Below, in pieces: positions 10,641-23,144 of a stretch of 64,000 nt of DNA. The notes beneath the pieces were generated by a model, which worked only from the letters and a program-made list of their open reading frames with translations, was not told the DNA's origin and searched no databases. The translations under genes and the position numbers were made by a program. Each line of letters opens with the position of its first letter. The stretch's first letter is position 1. Origin of the DNA: Beta vulgaris subsp. vulgaris (taxonomy: Eukaryota > Streptophyta > Magnoliopsida > Caryophyllales > Amaranthaceae); NCBI RefSeq assembly GCF_026745355.1, contig NC_079208.1, positions 50,403,816-50,467,815 on the forward strand. Direction: 5' to 3'.

Positions 10641-11798
10641 TCACACAAGAGGTGATGAATCATAAGTTACTCCCTCAATGGGAAGTAATTTGTTTTTCAT
10701 CCCCAGGCGTCCAAATTCATACAGTGCATTTCTCCATTCACATGAGTCATCTATGCCATACATGTGAGTAGCTATATTCACAATCATATGTGGCAGTCCA
10801 GAACACCTATCAGCAAGTGAGTTAGATATGCCATCAAGGGAAGAAACAAATGCTTCCCCAATATTGGCTTCACGCATGAACAACTGGTATCCTTCTTCCT
10901 TAGGAAGAGGATCAACTTTGACAGCTTCAAAATGATCCAGCAATCTACATTCCAAGTTAGAAATAGTAGTTAAAACTACCTTGCATTTGCTCCCTTCTGC
11001 AGGGACACGAATTCCTACCTGGTCCAAAGAAAATTCGGCCCCTGGTACACCATCTAAGAAAAGTGCAAAATTGCCCAGACCCGCAAGTGTATCTGAGAGC
11101 TCACTTGCCCTTAGATTCAAGTCATCATCACTGGTGAAATCACAGTTCACAAGTGCAGCAACAAGATCCTGTACATGCTCGATAGTGAATTGAGATGAGA
11201 AAGTGACCCAGAAAACATGATCAAATTTCTCAACCCACTTCACTGCACTGTTGTGCAGGTGCTTCATCAAAAAGGTCTTACCAACTCCTTCTACCCCATG
11301 AATGGCAATCCTTCCAACATTATCATCTTGTAATAAAAGCTCGAGTTGATTCAAAGTACTTGAAGCAACTTCTCCAACTAACGCTTTCACTGGTATATAA
11401 TAGCCACGATGTAGGACTCGTGCATCAGACATGGTCAGTCCGAAGAGCTCATCACCCTTCTTGTCATGGACTTCAAAAGCATCAACCAATTTTTCAACAT
11501 CCCATGTCTTCACACCCATCAAAAATCCCCTCCATCCTCCAACATGCCGTCCTAACACAAATTCAGCTTTCTTTATTAGTTCCCTGGCTTCATCCATCCA
11601 TTCCAACTGGTCATTATCTAGCTTTTGTTTCTTGCCTCGTCGAAACCGAGTACTACAGAAATCTCCTATGTCCTGCATCCTAGCTCTTAAATACTCAAGT
11701 TTGCCTTGGAGAAGTCTCTTCCTCTCAGCAATGTTATGTCCCCTAAATAACAAGGCCAACAGACCCACCAATCCCCAAAGCATGGTGATGATATCCAT
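10641..11798 (-). CDS. Short NB-ARC protein without LRR (paralog 2)
   Basis: Predicted 385-aa member of the same short NB-ARC family. The open frame extends upstream to 11828, but a TTATTACAG acceptor ends 4 bp before the ATG at 11798. With a CCCAG|GTTTCG donor near 12152 this gives a 351-bp 5'UTR intron, so the inner Met (MDIITMLWGL) is chosen. Order: hydrophobic segment (about 4-19), basic cluster RRGKKQK (53-59), P-loop GVEGVGKT (168-175), kinase-2 FALFLDGV (244-251) with Gly at the usual second Asp, RNBS-B VLTTIS lacking the usual TTR arginine, and GLPL-like CSGLPHMIV. The protein ends about 60 residues after that; ARC2, MHD and LRRs are missing. The frame is intact and the tail (ALYEFGRLGMKNKLLP) is shared with paralog 3, so this is a designed short form and not a random truncation. 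Role in immunity is inferred from the family. Confidence 0.85.
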   Translation of the reverse strand: MDIITMLWGLVGLLALLFRGHNIAERKRLLQGKLEYLRARMQDIGDFCSTRFRRGKKQKLDNDQLEWMDEARELIKKAEFVLGRHVGGWRGFLMGVKTWDVEKLVDAFEVHDKKGDELFGLTMSDARVLHRGYYIPVKALVGEVASSTLNQLELLLQDDNVGRIAIHGVEGVGKTFLMKHLHNSAVKWVEKFDHVFWVTFSSQFTIEHVQDLVAALVNCDFTSDDDLNLRASELSDTLAGLGNFALFLDGVPGAEFSLDQVGIRVPAEGSKCKVVLTTISNLECRLLDHFEAVKVDPLPKEEGYQLFMREANIGEAFVSSLDGISNSLADRCSGLPHMIVNIATHMYGIDDSCEWRNALYEFGRLGMKNKLLPIEGVTYDSSPLV

Positions 11799-13410
11799 TT
11801 CCTGTAATAAAGTCAGCACCTTTCTCAAATTAGTGTTATCATAATTTCAGTCCTCCCTCTAACATAACTCAAAACACCCCCCCCCTCGAGTAGTATATAG
11901 TTCAGAACTGTAAGCATTTAACATATACAAATGTTCTACATCATGTAATATCAGATGTTCAGATCACAAATAATTGTTGTATACAAGAGTTAACAATATT
12001 AATAGATGATGTTAATTCCCTAATTTGCATATACATATCTATAAATGAATATAGAACAATCACCAAATTGCAAAGTATCCCAAATTATAATAGTGAGAAG
12101 TAAAAAAATGAAAAGAGAAAATATAGACAAAGTGTAGTGGAAGAATCGAAACCTGGGATTTATTCGGCAAAATCGACTGTGAAATTTGAGATTTCTGCAA
12201 TCGCTTCTTCTCTTCTTTCTTTCTTTGGTTTAATTTGTGTTTTCACCTCCCGAATCTTGTGCTATTTATACAAAAAAAATTATTCTTCTTTTTCTTTTAT
12301 GCTGTATTTAGCACACTGCACACGCGGCACGCCCCTATATTCTTGTACTTGCAGGTTGCACATATAGTCGATTAGTCGACCCCAAACTGAAAGTCTTTTA
12401 ATTAAAACGTTCCTTCGTAGCAGCTTCCAACAGGAATACAGGATAGTTATCTCATATTCTCATTTCACACTTACACCCCAAGGCCCAAAGTTGTCACAAC
12501 TCAGAATGTCACATGACTAACAACTAACAAGTCAAAATTTTACAAAGCCCGACCGCCACATGAGAGACTTCTTGAAGCTTTACGCAAGTAATGTTGTGTT
12601 AAAATTAAAATACTAGTTGTGACTTTGTGAGAGGCGAATTTACAAATGTTATTTATTGGAGTGGACTGTAATTACTTTCTTCGTACCGAATTAAAATACA
12701 AAAATTTGTTTAAACGATAATTTTAAATTAAATGCAATAATTTTTTTTTTATATAGAGAAATTTGTCAGAAACAACCTTTTAAAAAGAAGATTTTGTCAG
12801 AAACAACCTTTTAAATTTTTTTTTTGCCAAGAACAACCTTAAACAAATTTTTTTTGTCAAAAGCAACCACATGATGTCATTCCGGTGTTGACTCATGTTT
12901 TCGGCGTTGACTTCTTACTTAACCCAATTTACTCCCATTTTCCTCCAATTTTATTCACTTGGAAACCCTTTTCCCTCCCTCATCTCATCTCTGTCATTTA
13001 ACTCTTGAGCTCCCTAACATATCCTTTGCATTAAATTCTCTTCGAATTGTCAGAAGAAATTATGAAGGAGGTTTAGTAACTCAGGTATGTAAATTAGCAT
13101 TGATTGCCTAACTTCCTCCACTGTCGTTTGTCTCTAATATTGTTCTCTTCCTTAATTATCTTTCTCTAATGATGTTCTGCTTCATGTTTTGCTTTTTTTG
13201 AACTCTCTACAATGGCAAAAAGGAAGGCTAGGGTTTAAGCTAAAGGTGATTAATTTTGTTGTTGTCTGATTAATTAGATGTATGTGAAGGAACTGTAGAG
13301 AAAATTTGCAATACATTGTTCATGTATGCTAAATACTACTTAAATGTCTATTAGATTAGTGTTTGTTTATTTTGTAATTGATATTTGTCAGGTTCATTGG
13401 TAGATAAACA

Positions 13411-16400
13411 GTGTATGAGCCTTGGTTTAGTTTCATAGAACTTATACACATAAGGTTGTACCATGGTGGTTATTTTTTGACAAAGAACAACAAAAGTACT
13501 TATGAGGAAGGGGGTAATAATTATGGAATTGCATTACATCCTAATGTTGATGACGTTTGCTATTTTGAGTTTGTGTATTGGATAACAAAAGAGTTAGGGT
13601 ATGTTGATGTTGGTGAGATTTGGTATAGGAGAAAGGGGTGCACACTACATACTTGTACGTCACGGATTAAGAGTGATGTGGATATTCCAGGTTTTTTGGA
13701 GGCACCTGAAAAAGATGAATGGTACCACCTATATTTGGTTCATCTAGATAAGGAGGGAAATTTAATAAGCTTGCTTATGGACCATCTGTGAGGTTTTATA
13801 GTGACAGTGAGAACACAAATGAGAGTGGAGAATCAAACATCAATTCACTAAGGGACCCACTGGGGGGCCACATTGGACCACAATCACAAGGGGACCCACA
13901 AGGGGGACCACAGTCAACACTTTGACTGATAAAGGAAACCCTACATCTAATAACATACAGCTGCCAAAACACCATACTTTTCCCTTCTTTAAATATTCAG
14001 AACATATAACCCTCACAATTGAATGCATCATACATTCCACCCAAAGCCAATCAGAGTAAACCACAAAAGCTACCCACTTTCTCAGCCACAAAAAAAAGCC
14101 AGTTCGAATCCCTAAAACTGCGGTAGATCCACCAGATCTTAGTGAGAATGATGAGCAGGAAAAGGATGCTAGTGAAGATGATGCTTGTTTAAGTGAGGAT
14201 GATATTGAAGATGTGGGTGTTGATGATATTTTCAGTGAGAATGTTGACCGTGGTATCACTGAAGAGGTCACCAAGAGTTTAGGTGCCCTTGTTCAGCCAA
14301 ACAAAACAACTAAGGAGGAATTAGAAGATGATGAATTGGATGGAGGAAATGATATGGTTGAGGTTCCAAATGATGTAGATCTAAATGATAGTGATGATGA
14401 GGTTTTGAGTGCTATTGGGTCAGATGATGAAGGGCCTCATTACCTAGAGTTCAACCCCCAAACTGACTTCAAAGGGGTTATTCAACTAAGCAAAAGCCTG
14501 AAATTCCCTTCCAACAAAGTTTTCAGGAAGGCCTTGCAGCATCATGCCATTGAAAATGATTATGACTACTACTTTCTCCACAATAATAAGACAAGGGACC
14601 TATATAATGTGCAAGAAGGTGTGGCTGCCAATGGAAGAAATCAAGAATATTGAAAAGCACATGCAAACAAAAGAAGAAGTGCAGATTTAAGGTTCATTGC
14701 AAGAAATTGAAAAGTGGGGACAATTGACAAATTAAAAGCATAAGGGCAGAGCATATTTGTAGTCACCAACATGAGAACACCAAAGTGATAACTCAATATC
14801 TTACACAAAGATACTTAGAAGATTAGAGAGATGATCCAACATAGAAGCTGCAAGCTTTTAGGAAAAGAGCTAGAAGGGAGTTAAAGGTGGAGATCAAATA
14901 CTACAAAGCTTATTATGCAAGGTCAAGGGCAATGAATATGATATTTGGTGATTCAGATTTAGAGTATGGGAATGTGAGGGATTATACTGCAGCCATTAGA
15001 AAATACAATCCAGGGAGCACAACAATTGTGAAAGTTGAAGGTATTAACACTCCCCCTCCTTTGTTCCAGAGATTATACATGTGCCTCCAAGCTTGCAAGG
15101 AGGGATTCATGACAGGATGTAGGCTAATCTTGGGTGTTGATGGGGCTCACTTGAAAGGAGCATACCCTGTTATTTTACTCACAGTTGTAGGGAAAGATGG
15201 GAACAATAACATCTTCCCTGTGGCTTGGGTTGTGGTGGAGACTGAGAACTCAGAGACATGGTGTTGGTTCTTGGAGCTGGTGAGACAAAATATTGCATCT
15301 GTTGCTGATGTTGTGACCTGGGTACATGAGAAGGATGAACTAACATACATGTCAGATAGACAAAAGATATTATTTTGTTAGCTTGGTTTTGTCACTTCAA
15401 ATTAAACTCTAAATATGTCAGATGAATCTCTTATTTTGTTTGCTTCACATGTACTAGGGATTATTGGATGCATTCAGTACAGTAATGCCTAATGCTGATA
15501 CTAGGTATTGCTGTAGACACATTTGGAGCAATTTCGAAAATAAGTTTCTAGGAATTGTTTACAGGGAGCATTTTTGGATGGCTGTTAGATCTTCAACAAG
15601 GATATAAGACTCACCTCATTGATTAAAGTGCTATGATACTTTTAACTATTCTGACATTGATGGTATAACCTAATGTGCAGCACCATTTCAATATGCACAT
15701 AGAAAAAATCAAAGCCATAAATGTTGAAGCGTTCAATTATCTGGAGAAAATCCTCACTTGCCATTGGTCTAGACATGCCTTTAGCACCTCATCTAAGTCT
15801 GGTATGTTGTTAAATAATTGTTGTGAAAGTTTTAACAACGTACTTAGAGAGGTTAGGTCTAAACCCATCCTTCAATTAATGGAGTGGATTAGAAGGTATG
15901 TCATATCTAGGAGTTGTGCAAAGAGGGAGGGGTTGAAGAAATTCACTAGTCTGATTATGCCCTCTGTTGTTAAAATAGTTAATAAGGGTCTGGAACAAGT
16001 AACTAATTTGAGGTTAAGTTAAGCTGATTTACATGAATTTGAGGTTGACCATGAGGATGACACTTATGTAGTGAGCTTAGACAAAAGGGAATGCAGTTGC
16101 AATAGGTGGTCATTTATGGGTACCTTGTTGGCATGCTTTGGCTTGTATTCAAAAGAGAAGACTTGACTATGGGGACTTCATCCACCCTGCACATCATATC
16201 AGTACAGCAAAGCACGTACCCGTTCTTTTAGAGCTATGCCAGGTCAGACTCAATGGGAGGTGACACCATACCATAGGCCACTACCACCACCTCATAGAAA
16301 CATGTCTGGTAGGCTTAGCAAACACAAGAGGAAGAAGGAACTTGGGGAACAGGAAGAACTGCAGCATTTAAAAAGAGTCAAAAAGCAGAATAGGTGCAGC

Positions 16401-16589
16401 AGGTGTGGTGGACTTGGCCATTACCAGATTAAATGTTCAAACCCTCCACTTCAACCATCCGAAAGCTCAAAAGGTGGGAGACCTAAGAGTGTTGTTGAAG
16501 GTAATGGTGGCCATGGTGTTAATATTTCTGCTGCCACTGATGGAAATAAGAAAATAGCAGCTGCAATAAAGAGCAAAGGAAAGACTTAG
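13411..16589 (+). pseudogene. MuDR-type transposase pseudogene of MULE-A
   Basis: Pieces in different frames follow the order of plant MULE transposases. 13411-13791 has a PB1-like N-terminal domain (HIRLYHGGYF, KELGYVDVGEIWYR). 14213-14653 has an acidic linker and the MuDR N-terminal region. 14887-15381 has the MULE transposase core with LGVDGAHLKG (first catalytic Asp) and MSDRQK (second Asp). 15675-16022 carries CCESFNNVL (catalytic Glu region). About 16040-16200 is a degraded SWIM finger (CSCNRW). 16236-16589 has a CCHC knuckle CSRCGGLGHYQIKC. Frameshifts and stops, for example near 14650 and 15380-15670, break it, although some gaps could be introns as in the intact relative at 38.2 kb. 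It cannot encode a full protein as it stands. Confidence 0.85.
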
Positions 16590-17075
16590 ATTGCCACTAA
16601 GAAGAAGACTAAAACTACAAAGAGCAAGGGAACCAACAGTGACACACTGAGTCAATAGGTCCAAGCTTCACAAGTGTCCACAACATCTTCTACTCCCCAG
16701 CCAATGAGCCAGGCTTAGAATGTCCAAAATTTGTAAGGGTGTGTGTTCCTCTTTTTTGTGTATTTTGTCAGCCTATTTTGGATGCTGGTACTGATGGTCC
16801 ATATGGAAGACATTAGTTTTGTATTTTTTGGAACTTAAGTTTATGTATTTTTTATGGTTATCAATGATAATATCAAACTTTCTTGCAAATTGATTTAGCT
16901 AGTGAAGAATCAAATTGCAAGCCATAAAACATACTTCATAATCATAAGGTGGCTTAAACATTACAACTTACAATACCAAAAACCCAATAACAGCAAACAA
17001 CAAACATCCTACCACCACCTAACTTCATAGTCTTACAATTTACCTATCCAAAGAGTTTCACAAAATTGAAACTCA

Positions 17076-17457
17076 CTACAACAAAACAACAACACACACT
17101 CCCACTTGAGACATCCTTGCTTGTTCCTTCACAACCACAGACTTAGGGTTCCTAACTAATTTTTTCTTCAATTTATGCACTTCCTCAGCTAGCCTGCACT
17201 TCTCATGTGCAACAGAATTCAGCTTCATTGTCAGGATGTGATTGTCAGTAGCAAGCCTGTATTTTTCAGCTATAAGAATATTAGTGACATCTCTTTGCCA
17301 ATCCAGTATTTCCTCGTCAACCCATTCAAAGGTATTGCAGCCCCTTTTGTCCAGTTTCGTGGTTTTAGAACTTGCAAGCAATGAACTTTCTTCCAGGATT
17401 TTCATGTGTCCATGAAGTCCTTCTTGCAACCAGTATTCCGCACCTACAATTCACCAT
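17076..17457 (-). pseudogene. GRF zinc-finger/coiled-coil accessory gene of MULE-A (broken)
   Basis: Starting at the ATG at 17457 the minus strand reads MVNCRCGILVARRTSW then HENPGRKFIACKF before a stop (17365-17367). A shifted frame continues GCNTFEWVDEE followed by a heptad-like Leu/Lys-rich helix (about 60 residues). CxC...NPGR.F..C...GC..F.WVDEE is the GRF-type zinc finger pattern. The gene is convergent to the transposase and lies just inside the right terminal repeat, the same layout as in the intact MULE at 37.7-42.3 kb. One frameshift plus one stop disable it. Function is unknown; an accessory role in transposition is inference from recurrence. Confidence 0.75.
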
Positions 17458-17643
17458 TGTTGCTGCAAAATTCGTGCATTATTGGAAAGGTAAAAAAAAT
17501 TGCACAATTGCGAGAGATAAAAGAAACCCTAACTTATACATATGAATTGCACGATTGACAGAGAAATAAAATAGATGGAATCAAACCTTGAAGAACCAGA
17601 TCTCTGAAAAATTTCTCGAATTTATAAGAATTTTTGAGTCAAT

Positions 17644-17644
<1 letters not shown>

Positions 17645-17704
<60 letters not shown>
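17645..17704. repeat. (GA)n microsatellite
   Basis: About 30 GA dinucleotides just upstream of the GRF gene of MULE-A on its coding strand, i.e. a CT-rich promoter or leader tract. Confidence 0.95.
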
Positions 17705-17707
<3 letters not shown>

Positions 17708-18099
17708 GAGTTCCAGCAGAGGGAATCAATTTATAGAAGATGAGGGAGGGAAAAAGGTTTCCAAGTGAATAAAATTGGAGGGAAATGGGAGTAAATTGGG
17801 TTAACTAAGAAGTCAACGCCGGAAAACATTAGTCAACACCGGAATGACATCATGTGGTTGCTTTTGACAAAAAAAATTGTTTAAGGTTGTTCTAGGCAAA
17901 AAGAAAAAATTAAAAGGTTGTTTCTGACAAAATCTTCCTTTTAAAAGGTTGTTTCTGACAAATTTCTCTTTTTTATATGATTTTTACCCTTGAAATTACC
18001 AAAATGTCCTTATTAAAAAACTAAAACACATATTATACTACCCAATCAAATTAATTACAAACCTAATCAAAATTAATCTATCTAAACATCAATCCTCTC

Positions 18100-18560
18100 T
18101 CTAATACCACCTTCACCCACCACCATTTCTCTCACATCCATCCTCCCATCACCATTTTGTCCATCCTCCATCATTTTTCTCTCTCTCCTCCATCCTCCAT
18201 CAAGTTGTTGGGGAGGTGGAGTTGGTTTTGATAGTTGCTTTGGGGTTCGAATTTCGGTGGTTGAGGTTGTAGATTGCGCCTTGTGGTGGTGTTTTTAGGA
18301 TTTTTTGGTAGATTTCGATGGTGTTAGTGGTGAATTTGGGGTTCGGACCATTTGGTGGTGGATTTTGGCGGTGCTAGTGGTGAAATTGGGGTTTGGTGGT
18401 GGATTTTGGTGGTGTTGGTAATGTTTTGAAGGTGGCAGTGTCATTACGGTGGTATTGGTGGTGCTTCCGTGGTGGTGGTGGTGGTGGTGGCGGCAGTGCC
18501 TCGATGGTGGTGGTAGTCTCTCGCTGGTTGTGGTGAAAATTTTATGGGAAAAAAATGCAT
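18100..18560. repeat. Low-complexity CTCCAT/GGTGGT-rich tract
   Basis: Pyrimidine-rich on the left, then GGTGGTGGT-rich to 18530. No protein of interest in any frame. It separates MULE-A from the next MULE. Confidence 0.6.
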
Positions 18561-18947
18561 AATTTCAAATTTCCGATTCTAAAGAAGAAAAATTAAAGGC
18601 GGAAGAGATAAAAGAGAATCCAAAAGAAGGGAAGAAGAAAATATAAAATAAAAAGCACGAATAGAAATAGCCGAAACCTGGGATAGCATTCCTTCAGAGA
18701 CGGATAAATTCATCAGCAAACTCTTTCTTGTTTTTCCATCTAATTGGTTTAGGTTGTGGCAGTAGGTGGTGGCGGCATTAGATGGTGGTGGTACTTGATG
18801 GAGTTTAATTAAACTAAACACTTACCTTCATTTTTGTTAATCAACCCTTGAGAAAATTTTACTTAGCAGTCTGTGTCGACTAAATTGTTGCATTTAATTG
18901 GGAATGGAGAAAGTATTAACTTTTTTTTGGGTTTTATAAAAAAAAAT

Positions 18948-19575
18948 GAAAATTTGTCAGAAACCACCTTTTATAACCACTTTTTTGTGAGAAACCACCT
19001 TTTGAAAAAAAATTGGTTAATTAGCCACCTTTTTCGTTCTTCTTTTTTGTTGGAAGCCACCTGTTGCCGGGAAATGGGCATTGACTAACAATTTCCGGCG
19101 TTGACCATCACGTGTATGGCACATGATGTAACACCCTTCTTTCTTCCTTTTTTTCCCCCCGAACCCATAATCTTCCTTCATCTCTCTTTTTCTCTATCTC
19201 TTGATGAGCACCTCAATCTCTTCCTCAGACCCCATTGTAACAACAAATCATTTTGTTCAAACTCTTCATTTCTAAATTGATCATTCTGAAATCGAAAAAT
19301 CGATCATAAAATGATCCTAAAAGAAACATTCGAGGGAGGAAGATGCTACTAGAAGAAGGGAGAAGCGTGAAAGTGGAAGAAATGGCAAAAATATGGAAAA
19401 AAATGGCGAAAATCTGATGGTCAACGCCGGAAAATCGAGGTCAACCACCGGATTTCGACAAGTGGTGGTTTCCAACAAAAAAAAAGAACTAAAAGGTGGC
19501 TAATTGACTATTTTTTTTAAAAGAAGGTTTCTCACAAAAATGTGGTTATAAAAGGTGGTTTCTTACAAATTATAC
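18948..19575. mobile_element. Non-autonomous Mutator-like element (628 bp)
   Basis: Long inverted repeats (left begins GAAAATTTGTCAGAAACCAC; right, inverted, GTATAATTTGTAAGAAACCA) with iterated GAGAAACCACCTTTT modules and an inner CCGGCGTTGACC motif. Flanked by A-rich repeats (nine A then T on each side), a possible 9-10 bp target duplication that is weak because of low complexity. No gene inside. Confidence 0.75.
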
Positions 19576-19942
19576 AAAAAAAAATCATAATTTTACCAAT
19601 TCAAGTGGGATCAATTGACCCCACTTATTATAAGGTGGATCCGCTATTGCGTCTTTGTCAAAGATTAATTATAACTTAATAATGACAAGAGTTAGTTCCA
19701 TTATGGCCTTTTTTTGATAGAAACCATTATTGTTTTTGATGGGTGTAGCGAGTTGTCTGAGTTAATTAAACAACACAAATTCTAGTATAAGATGAAAATA
19801 CTATAATTTATTATATAATGGGGGTAACTTTTGTACCTAATGGGTCACTTATGTAAAACTGGTCCCTTTAAGGTAATGAATTACTTGTCAAAGGGAGGTA
19901 ACTATATTTTTGTTAATAGGTCACTTTTACATTATATATAAA

Positions 19943-20110
19943 CTAGCATTTTTTTTTTGTACGTATTGCGTGTGTGTTATATATATTAAAGTTTTTTTTC
20001 TCAATTAGTCAGTCATCAATGTTACAAAAAAAATTATTTGAACAAACATTTATAATTATCATTAATTTTTTAATATTTTTTTCTTAAATCAATGTTTGTT
20101 GGTTTATTTA
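19943..20110 (-). mobile_element. Helitron 3'-end fragment (family B)
   Basis: Read on the minus strand it ends ACACACACGCAATACGTAC, an A run, then CTAG followed by T, a Helitron-like CTRR end. About 130 bp upstream of the end align with the fragment at 63610-63716 (shared CTAATTGAGAAAAAA and TTTGTTCAAAT). The 5' end was not found. Confidence 0.45.
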
Positions 20111-20526
20111 ATTATTATTTGTTGATCATTTTTCAAATATTGTATTGAGAGAATGAATTATAAAGCAAAAGAAAACTTGTGCCCAAATAAAGTGAAATAA
20201 TTTGTGTATCAGGTTTAATTGTTGAATAAAAATAAAGTGGAAGAGTTTGATTTATATAATAGACATACCGAAAAATATTATTAGTATAATTATCAATATG
20301 AAATTCATGTTTTTATTTTTTCTTCTAATTATGTAAATCAAGTTATATTGTCAATTTAATTTTTGATCATAGTTTTCACATACTATGTAAGAAGAGGAAA
20401 TTATTCTCCTTAATTTAATATTTAATTAAAATTTCAAATTCAATTTCGTTGTTAACTTATTCAATATAGAAGTATATGACAAATAGGAAGAAAAAAGGTT
20501 ACTTAATATATATAACAATGTAAATC

Positions 20527-21115
20527 CATTAAGGTTGTGTTTGGGAATAGGACTTTCATTTCAAATGCATCATTTTAAATTTAGGATTTGAAAATCTTAA
20601 ATTCAATTCCAAATCACAAGTTTAGAAAATTTTTAGAATTATAAATCTTTGTATTAGAACTTACCAGATTATTTGACTTTTCATCAATTTATAAATACCA
20701 ATTGATATTAGAACTTACCAGAGGAGAGAGAGTGTTGAGGAAGATGATGGACTTGGTAGAGGAGAGAGAGTGTTGAGGAAGATGATGGACATGGCAGAGG
20801 AGAGAGAGTGTGTTGAGGAAGATGATGGACATGGCAGAGGAGAGAGAGTGTGTTGAGGAAGATGATGGACATGGTAGAGGAGAGAGAGAGTGTTGAGGAA
20901 GATGAGTGTGTGAGGCATAAACTATGGTTGAGAATTTGAAATTACACCATTTAATTCATAATTTGAAATCCTTGCAATAATGAGCTTGTTCATCATGGTA
21001 TGGAATTTGGGTCAAATTCTAGATTTCAAATTCCAAGTCACCCAAACAATAGATTTGATCAATTCCAAAATTTCAAATGAAATCTTACCATCCAGACATA
21101 CCGTAATGGTATATC
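20527..21115. mobile_element. Putative MITE with internal minisatellite
   Basis: Left GGTTGTGTTTGGGAAT and inverted right GGTATGTCTGG resemble TGTTTGG-type plant MITE ends, and internal sequence near both ends (GATTTGAAA, TTTCAAAT) is mutually inverted. Target duplication is unclear. Confidence 0.35.
20720..20906. repeat. Minisatellite, about 38-40 bp unit, 4.7 copies
   Basis: Tandem copies of a unit containing GGAGAGAGAGTG, TTGAGGAAGATGATGGAC and ATGGYAGA. Copies differ by GT insertions and single changes. It lies inside the putative MITE at 20.5-21.1 kb. An open frame across it on the minus strand is repeat translation. Confidence 0.9.
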
Positions 21116-21959
21116 AGACTTTTTGCAAAGGGGAAACCATTTTCCTCCCCCTCCCCCCACCCCCTTCACTTATGTAATAGAGATAAACCATTTCAGATTA
21201 AAAGTTATCCTTTGTTTTAGATTGACTTCTCTTAACTTGAAAATGACATATTTGACTTAAAAGTGGCCATTATCTCCAAATGTGAGTCGGATAGTATGAG
21301 TTTTTCGCGGTTCTGTTGTGTGCAAGTTCCATTATCTCCAAATATGAAACAAACATGTACTCAGTTCTCCTAACCAATTGTTGGGAGTATAATTACTGTT
21401 TTTTTAGGGAGGCGTATAATTACTGTTGAATATTGCACATAATTAATTTTATTACACAATAAAGAGAACAACTCAAGCCTAAAGTTTGTCTAAAAGACTA
21501 AAATCAAGGAGGGCACAGGCCCGGCTCTGAGCAGTGTTTGGAGGGACAATGACCAAAGGCCCAAGTCTAAAAGGGATCCAATCCTCCATGTTTTAAATAG
21601 GGAAAAAAAACAAATCTCATATCACGCGTGAAGAACGAAGTTTACTCACAAAAATTCAGTGAACTCGAACATCTCCTCGTCTTCTTCAGTTCTTCTCTCT
21701 CACTCTTTTTCCAAGATCCAAATTAATATCTTCTTTCAATTCCCAAAACTTTCTCTGACCTCCATTAAACTCGTGGAAATTTTTTACTTATTTCCCAAAA
21801 AAGTAATTGTTAACCTTCCCTTAAATATGGCAATGAGAATTTTTTTATACAATTTAAATAGGGAAGAATTAGATTTGTATAATGCAATACTCATAAGATT
21901 TAGTCTCAATCATGTGAAGTTATTAAGATAATATGAAATTAAGAATATAAGTAAGGGTT

Positions 21960-23025
21960 TTGGGAAATTTGTTGTCAACTGTGATTCAGTTAACTGTCGA
22001 GTGTTGTGTTGGGGTTGGGAGGATTGATAATGTTTCCGATCTTACTTTGAAATGTTTATCTAATACTCGTTGGGAAAGTCAAATAAAAAGTGTTAAAGCG
22101 ATTAGATTTCAAGCTCCCCAATTAAGATTGATTTTGTTAATTTTATATGATTCTTGTGGTAATGATGCAAAGTCAAAGTATGAAGCAGAGTCTTAATATA
22201 ATGCACTTGGGAGTTTTAATCGAGTTTTTGATTGGTATGGTTATTTGGTATGAAATTCTATTTGTTATAAATAAAGTAAGCAAGAAATTGCAATCTAAGT
22301 CTATGTGTATCGACACCATCATAAACCAAGTAGAAGATATGTTGTCATATTTCGAAAAGTTTAGAGAGGAAGGCTCACTTCTAGTATGTATATTGCTAGA
22401 AGTATTGCACTTGATATGGATGTAGAGCCTACACTTCCGACAAATCGTCGTGTTATTAGAAAAAAGAAACATTTTGATGAAAATAATCAAGGGGATGAAC
22501 AAAACCAGTCCCCTGAAGAATTGTTTATTTGAGTATTTTTTGGTTGTTGTTGATATGACAATTACTTTTTTGAAAAGCAGATTTGAGCAAATAAAAACTT
22601 CTGAAAGTATTTTTGGATTTTTGTTTGATTCCAACAAATTAAGGTCATTGAATGAAAAGAAATTGAGAAAATGTTGTATTATTTTTCATTCTGCTTTTTC
22701 TCATGGTAATTCATTTGATGTGGATTTGAATGATCTTTACTCATAATTGAAAGTATTACAATCTACGTTGCCAAATAAATTAATGTCAGCCACTGAAATT
22801 TTTTGAGTTTGTTAAATCTGCAGATTGCTATCCAAATACTTCAATCACTTATAATTTTTTTTTAAAGTTAAAGTTGATCAAACCTACTTGAGGTCATTCA
22901 TGTCACAAGAACGGTTGAATGGTCTTGCATTTTTACTAATCGAGAAAGAACTTTTTGAAAACATCAATGTTGATTATCATTAATGATTTCGCATCTCGAA
23001 ATGCTCCTAGAACCCATTTTTTATG
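21960..23025 (+). pseudogene. hAT transposase relic (DUF4371/zinc finger MYM-type 1-like)
   Basis: Fragments in different frames match this plant transposase class: CLSNTRWESQIKSVKAIRFQ (21960-22196), then GMVIWYEILFVINKVSKKLQ and a QVEDMLSYFEKFREEG segment (22147-22425), then SRFEQIKTSESIFGFLFDSN and FSHGNSFDVDLNDLYS (22450-22746), then IINDFASRNA near 22975-23000. Stops and frameshifts are frequent and the N-terminus is missing. Not functional. Confidence 0.75.
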
Positions 23026-23144
23026 ATATTTTATTATCATATATTAAATGATGGCATATGAGTTGCTTGAACAATTTTTTTTTTGGTAAATTTATTTGTA
23101 AAATTGCATTCGGTTGAATAAAGAATTTATTTAATAGAACTACT

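Larger units (their letters stand above)
12756..17970 (+). mobile_element. Mutator-like element with decayed transposase (MULE-A)
   Basis: 5.2 kb with inverted repeats of about 225 bp (12756-12982 and 17741-17970) that look about 95% alike. A candidate target duplication TTTTTTATAT flanks both sides (12745-12754, 17971-17980). The terminal repeats contain four tandem modules built on GTCAGAAACAACCTT and an inner CCGGYGTTGAC motif. Inside are a broken transposase (+) and a convergent broken GRF zinc-finger gene (-). Confidence 0.9.

Noticed and set aside
22173..22637. Minus-strand 154-codon frame
   Set aside because: It is antisense to hAT transposase remains that match the family on the plus strand.
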